Part shown: piece by piece, positions 62,646-64,000 of the stretch
Numbering within the stretch: the stretch's first letter is position 1
How the letters are laid out: each line of letters begins with the position of its first letter
Source of the DNA: Methanobacteriota archaeon
Lineage (GTDB): Archaea; Halobacteriota; Methanosarcinia; Methanosarcinales; Methanosarcinaceae
NCBI GenBank assembly: GCA_023399215.1
Contig: JAEWQJ010000010.1
Coordinates: 13,639-77,638, forward strand
Length of the DNA stretch: 64,000 nt
Direction of reading: 5' to 3'
Notes under the pieces: generated by a model
The model's input: only the letters and a program-made list of their open reading frames with translations
Told to the model about the DNA's origin: nothing
The model's database searches: none
Program-made: the position numbers and the translations under genes

Positions 62646-63648
62646 GATCCTGTATTCCTTGCGGGATATTTTTCTGTTTGATTTTTATATTGAATAATAT
62701 AGAGAATTAGAGATATATTTCTTCTTTTTAAAAATCGTGTTCGAGAGTTGCAAAGTTGTACTAACTTTTGAAACTGATATGAGCAAAAATATAAAAACCA
62801 AAACATAAAATATAAGAACACAGGAAGAAAAAGTATAGAAAGCAAGAGTATCGAAAAAAAGTATAGAAAGCAAGAGTATAAAAAAAAGTATAGAAAGAAA
62901 AAGTATAGAAAGCAAGCTCCTAAATATGAGCTTTCAGTTTCATTGCAAGTGCTTCCTATAGCTTCCGAAGCCTGAGAGGCAGAACAAGAGGAAGCCGTAA
63001 TCCCAAAGAGCCAAGAAAGCTTACTATATAAAAAAACAAAACCAGTTTATCCATAAATTTATTTATCCCCTGAAAAACTATATACACCGGGAAATATCGT
63101 GCATCTTCGATGTCTTTTTCCAGAGTACAAGTATTTGTGGATAACTTTTAAAACCTGACCTTTATATTAACCTGAAATGCCTGACAGAATAAAATAATTC
63201 CCAAGCATATTTATAAAAATTTATATGTAAATGACTATAAAATATGAGGATTCGTTTTTCTTAATAGAAAAATCTGGAAGTTCCCTGTGTATGTTCACAA
63301 TACATTTTTGATGTGAATTTTCTATATATCTATCTGTGATTATCTATCTGTGATATAGACTTTTGATATTATTTTTCAACTTGAATTTTGACTATCTATT
63401 TTTGGGGTCGTTTTGGAATCTGGCTAAGCATAAGCAAGCCCTTTCTCTCTGGTGTGAACTCTCTGGTGTGAAATTTGAAGGTTTTGGGCCAAATAAATTG
63501 ATCGTTGAACTTAATTCGTGTAGTGGGATTTTACATATATAAATCTGTCCTTATATTTAATGGATATATATATTTTTCCTTATTATGCTAACTGTATTTA
63601 GTTAAATATCTAAATATTCATATTAATAAATAAAAGGAGACATATATC
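62646..63648. other. AT-rich spacer and methyltransferase promoter region
   Basis: A 1-kb spacer with no gene. The left part holds a GTATAGAAAGCAAGA-type tandem repeat (62831-62916). Near the right end, TATATATATTT at about 63565 is a likely TATA box for the methyltransferase gene, giving a leader of some 50-60 bases. A repeated CTATCTGTGAT word occurs near 63330-63355. Confidence 0.5.
62831..62916. repeat. Degenerate tandem repeat (AAAGTATAGAAAGCAAGA)
   Basis: Four or five imperfect copies of AAAGTATAGAAAGCAAGA, some with a shortened end, in the AT-rich spacer after DUF457 paralogue 3. Confidence 0.8.
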
Positions 63649-64000
63649 ATGGTAAGTGAAATGACTCCAACCCGAAGAGTTATGGCATCCGTGCTTGGAG
63701 GCAGGGTTGATTACGTACCCCCCGCAAATCCCCTCGCTCAGACTACAACTGAACTGATGCAGGTATGCAATGCTTCCTGGCCAAAAGCCCACTTTGACAG
63801 CAAGATGATGGCAGACCTTGCAGCTGCTCCCTATGAAGTCTGCGGCATAGAGGCTGCACGTCCCCAGTTTGATATTTCTCTCGAAGCAGAGGTTTTGGGG
63901 TGTAAACTTGACTGGAATAAACCGGACAGACCTCCCGTAACAGGTCCTGCTTATACCGATCCCGCTGATGTAACCTGGCCTGACAATCTTGAAGAAGCCG
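63649..64000 (+). CDS. UroD-family methylcobamide:CoM methyltransferase (truncated by window edge)
   Basis: The frame starts with an ATG at 63649 after AAAAGGAGA and runs off the right edge (117 codons). The N-terminus reads MTPTRRVMASVLGGRVDYVP, then TTELMQVCNASWPKAHFDSK, EVCGIEAARPQFDISLEAEV and RPPVTGPAYTDPA. It matches the start of MtaA/MtbA-type zinc methyltransferases, which move a methyl group from a corrinoid protein to coenzyme M in methylotrophic methanogenesis. The zinc ligands lie beyond the window. The corrinoid partner cannot be read here. Confidence 0.85.
   Translation, partial: MVSEMTPTRRVMASVLGGRVDYVPPANPLAQTTTELMQVCNASWPKAHFDSKMMADLAAAPYEVCGIEAARPQFDISLEAEVLGCKLDWNKPDRPPVTGPAYTDPADVTWPDNLEEA

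Overview
The window looks like a stretch of chromosome from a Methanosarcina-type methanogenic archaeon. The evidence is a complete archaeal topoisomerase VI (subunits B and A) beside a bacterial-type DNA gyrase, an LSm protein, a Ski2-like helicase, a DUF373 membrane protein, a nicotianamine synthase homologue, and the start of a UroD-family methylcobamide:CoM methyltransferase at the right edge. Long AT-rich intergenic spacers full of short tandem repeats, frequent GGAGG-type ribosome binding sites and tRNA genes with encoded CCA also fit. The species cannot be fixed from the sequence alone.

Layout. 0-12 kb: a Qnr-like pentapeptide protein, a hexapeptide acetyltransferase, a small SET protein, a very large exported and C-terminally anchored CobN-like chelatase subunit (2571-7229), a PepSY-like exported protein, an ArsR regulator, a nicotianamine synthase homologue and a MerR/GyrI-type regulator. 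12-24.5 kb: a disulfide-reductase homologue with altered active-site residues, an IS630 transposase relic, DUF2173, RDD and DUF373 proteins, a methylthio-nucleoside phosphorylase, the DUF5814/Ski2-like helicase, a DUF3467 protein, then an LSm gene behind a structured leader or ncRNA and a winged-helix/four-cysteine protein resembling TFE-beta/RPC39. 24.6-29.5 kb: two identical tRNA-Glu(UUC) genes about 2.2 kb apart around an exported protein, a helical-repeat protein, and twin hairpins in a long intergenic region. 29.5-44 kb: an XRE-cupin regulator, thioesterase and acyl-CoA synthetase run; an OYE-family flavoprotein; two related exported proteins; PEBP lipoprotein plus MsrA; a zinc-ribbon protein; a DUF362 protein; a split MgtE/SLC41 transporter with a duplicated PhoU-TrkA_C regulator; and a DUF2971 gene set between imperfect direct repeats next to a stand-alone RAM-domain protein. 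44-53 kb: top6B-top6A followed by gyrB-gyrA on the same strand. 53-64 kb: a chagasin-like protease inhibitor between about 155-bp direct repeats, a 986-residue HD plus GHKL ATPase protein, three DUF457/YdjM-like membrane hydrolases around an Fe-type superoxide dismutase, and the truncated methyltransferase gene.

How the genes work together. The top6BA-gyrBA block puts both type II topoisomerase systems of the cell in one place. The XRE-cupin/thioesterase/acyl-CoA synthetase run looks like a self-contained acyl-CoA unit with its own regulator. The split MgtE pair with the PhoU-TrkA_C protein looks like a divalent-cation transporter with a nucleotide- or ion-sensing subunit. The most accessory-looking material is the DUF2971 locus and the chagasin/HD-GHKL locus. 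Both have flanking duplications or AT-rich composition, and both are candidates for acquired, possibly defensive, genes.

All calls come from reading the sequence. Family names rest on recognised motifs, not on searches.
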